Assembly (NCBI GenBank): GCA_016938065.1
Contig: JAFGVI010000131.1
Coordinates: 1-41,128 of the forward strand
Origin: Deltaproteobacteria bacterium
GTDB lineage: Bacteria > Desulfobacterota > Anaeroferrophillalia > Anaeroferrophillales > Tharpellaceae
DNA: 41,128 nucleotides
Direction of reading: 5' to 3'
The notes under the pieces were generated by a model. It saw only the letters and a list, made by a program, of their open reading frames with translations, did no database searches and had not been told where the DNA came from. How positions within the stretch are numbered: position 1 is the stretch's first letter; each line of letters begins with the position of its first letter. Of this stretch, positions 39,872 through 41,128 are shown one piece after another. The translations under genes and the position numbers were made by a program.

Positions 39872-41128
39872 TTATAAATTTTTGGCAATTGAAAAATAGA
39901 AGGTTACCCAACTTCTGCCGTCGGAATCAACCCAGGCTTCTCCTTTGTGAAGTTTGGCAATCTCCTTGATTATAGCCAGACCCAGACCACTGCCTTCAAC
40001 ATCGGGAACGGCCTTGATCCTTTTAAACGGAGTAAAAATTTTCTGACAATCGTCCGGAGCCAATCCAGCGCCATCATTGGTTACTGAAAAAATATGAGTC
40101 TCGCCCGCACCATTATATTTGATCTCGATTTTGCTTAAGCTGTCCCCGCCATATTTGAGGGCGTTGTCGATAAAATTCCTGAAAACCCTGAATAAAGAAA
40201 GCCGGTCAGCCCGAACTGTGATTTCTGATCCCGAAGCAAGCCATTTGATTCCACGCTTGCGCAACTGACTCGAATATTCCTGTTTGATAGCCGAAAATAG
40301 ATGTTGTGTGTTAACTGTTTCGAGGGCAAGAGGTTGCTCCTTGGTTGACATGTAAGTATTTGTCTGCTCGACCAGGGCAACAATCTGAGCTGCTGCTTTT
40401 GCTATTCGTTCGCAGTAAAGAAGCCCTTTAGCATCAAGAACTTTATCATATTTTTTCAACATCAGTCCGGTAATCCCTTGCAGGGCAATGGCTGGGTTTT
40501 TCAGATCATGACTCACAGAATAGGCAAAAAATTTAATTTTATCAGCGCTCTCCTGCAGTTCAGAGATCAATTTTTCCCTTTCAATTTCAACTTTTTTGCG
40601 CAGGGTCAACTCGAAATCGCGCATTTTTATGGCTTTTTCAAGTTCAATATTAAGCTTTTTGAAGCGGATGGAAAGGGCGAGAAAAAGCAGAAATATGGTT
40701 ATCGCAAGGGTGATATGCGGCCAGTATTTCTTAAGAACATCAAGGGAGGAAAATTTTCCGTAATCAAGATAGGGACCCACCTTTAGTTCACGCAAGCAAT
40801 CGTGCACCGGCTGGTAATTGAGTGGATAGCTCCAGCCGTAGCTGTGAGATTGCTTGGAGGCAGAACTGTCTGAAGGCATCTCTACCAGGGTCTGAGTTAC
40901 TTGACGGACCAGAATGTCATCGACATGATTTAATTTAGCCAGAGGCCATTCCGGATAGGCGCGGGTTGAATTGGGCAAATGGTGTACAGCAAACATATGT
41001 TTTGCCTGCAAATAATTAGGAATCACCCTGAACTCAGCCAAATTGATGAGACCCTCTTCCTGCATACGCTCCAGGGTGCTGGTTCTGACACAACCGGCAT
41101 CGGCCTGACCATCGCGTACAGCATAAAC
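39872..41128 (-). CDS. PhnD-like sensor histidine kinase, 5' end cut by the window
   Basis: The frame stays open to the last base, so the start lies outside; 418 residues are visible. The first part (VYAVRDGQADAGCVRTSTLERM, continuing to a late HSYGWSYPLNYQPVHDCLREL) matches the end of a PhnD-type (phosphonate/phosphite) periplasmic binding domain. One membrane helix (ITLAITIFLLFLALSIRF) and a coiled linker follow. The kinase core has FFAYSVSHDLKNPAIALQG with the phosphoacceptor His, the N box NFIDNALKYGG, and G2 EGSGLGLAIIKEIA. This is a one-protein receptor kinase sensing a small ligand. No response regulator is adjacent in the window. Confidence 0.9.
   Translation of the reverse strand, partial: VYAVRDGQADAGCVRTSTLERMQEEGLINLAEFRVIPNYLQAKHMFAVHHLPNSTRAYPEWPLAKLNHVDDILVRQVTQTLVEMPSDSSASKQSHSYGWSYPLNYQPVHDCLRELKVGPYLDYGKFSSLDVLKKYWPHITLAITIFLLFLALSIRFKKLNIELEKAIKMRDFELTLRKKVEIEREKLISELQESADKIKFFAYSVSHDLKNPAIALQGITGLMLKKYDKVLDAKGLLYCERIAKAAAQIVALVEQTNTYMSTKEQPLALETVNTQHLFSAIKQEYSSQLRKRGIKWLASGSEITVRADRLSLFRVFRNFIDNALKYGGDSLSKIEIKYNGAGETHIFSVTNDGAGLAPDDCQKIFTPFKRIKAVPDVEGSGLGLAIIKEIAKLHKGEAWVDSDGRSWVTFYFSIAKNL

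Noticed and set aside
1-41128. tRNA, rRNA, CRISPR array, prophage or insertion sequence
   Set aside because: Reading both strands showed no regularly spaced repeats, transposase or integrase genes, or tRNA-like T-arm/anticodon patterns.

Overview
The window looks like chromosome of an anaerobic, probably Desulfobacterota-like (deltaproteobacterial) Gram-negative. The signs are a desulfoferrodoxin-type superoxide reductase, a FeoAB ferrous iron importer, a VPLPA/PEP-CTERM sorting-signal protein, a complete fatty acid beta-oxidation cluster under a TetR-family regulator, a sigma54-type response regulator, outer membrane proteins and many sensor kinases. The taxonomic call is inference from gene content, because no rRNA or tRNA lies in the window. 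I saw no insertion sequence, prophage or CRISPR array.

Layout. 1-1431 (+): a SYLF-domain secreted protein and a DUF374 acyltransferase. 1428-2677 (-): a CoA-binding protein and an enoyl-CoA hydratase-like protein that lacks both catalytic glutamates. 2850-3527 (-): a PEP-CTERM-type surface protein. 4014-6908 (+): a FeoA-like gene with a likely frameshift, an internal terminator, then feoA and feoB. 6921-8692: a PHP phosphoesterase (-) and a DUF4405 membrane protein with tandem C-terminal repeats (+). 8703-13221 (-): a tight four-gene unit of outer membrane beta-barrel, small exported protein, sensor kinase and sigma54 response regulator. 13581-15776 (+): a SUMF1-family gene broken by an in-frame TGA, and a 23S rRNA methyltransferase. 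15966-19924: typA/bipA (+) converging on tex (-). 20181-22241 (+): an exported BtuF-CbiZ fusion. 22273-27096 (-): hybrid sensor kinase, Leu/Ile/Val-type binding protein, O6-methylguanine methyltransferase and a doubly frameshifted zinc-ribbon gene. 27309-38424 (+): acyl-CoA ligase, TetR regulator, acyl-CoA dehydrogenase, FadB-like fusion, thiolase, hemolysin III, a second acyl-CoA dehydrogenase and desulfoferrodoxin. 38545-41128 (-): a PAS-GGDEF cyclase and a sensor kinase cut by the window end.

How it fits together. The 27-38 kb block encodes fatty acid activation and all beta-oxidation steps. Two matching palindromes (nGAATG-N6-CATTCA), one before the ligase and one before the first dehydrogenase, are probable operators of the TetR protein encoded between them. 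The 8.7-13.2 kb block reads as one envelope-sensing operon. The most unusual items are that operon, the exported salvage-enzyme fusion (BtuF-CbiZ), and a dispersed two-hairpin repeat present three times (13-75, 24605-24704, 39618-39702). One repeat copy encodes the N-terminus of the first protein, and another carries the stop codon of a binding protein.

Three genes (the FeoA-like gene, the SUMF1-family gene and the zinc-ribbon gene) carry single-base lesions. These may be real decay or sequence errors, and they should be checked in reads before any biological reading.
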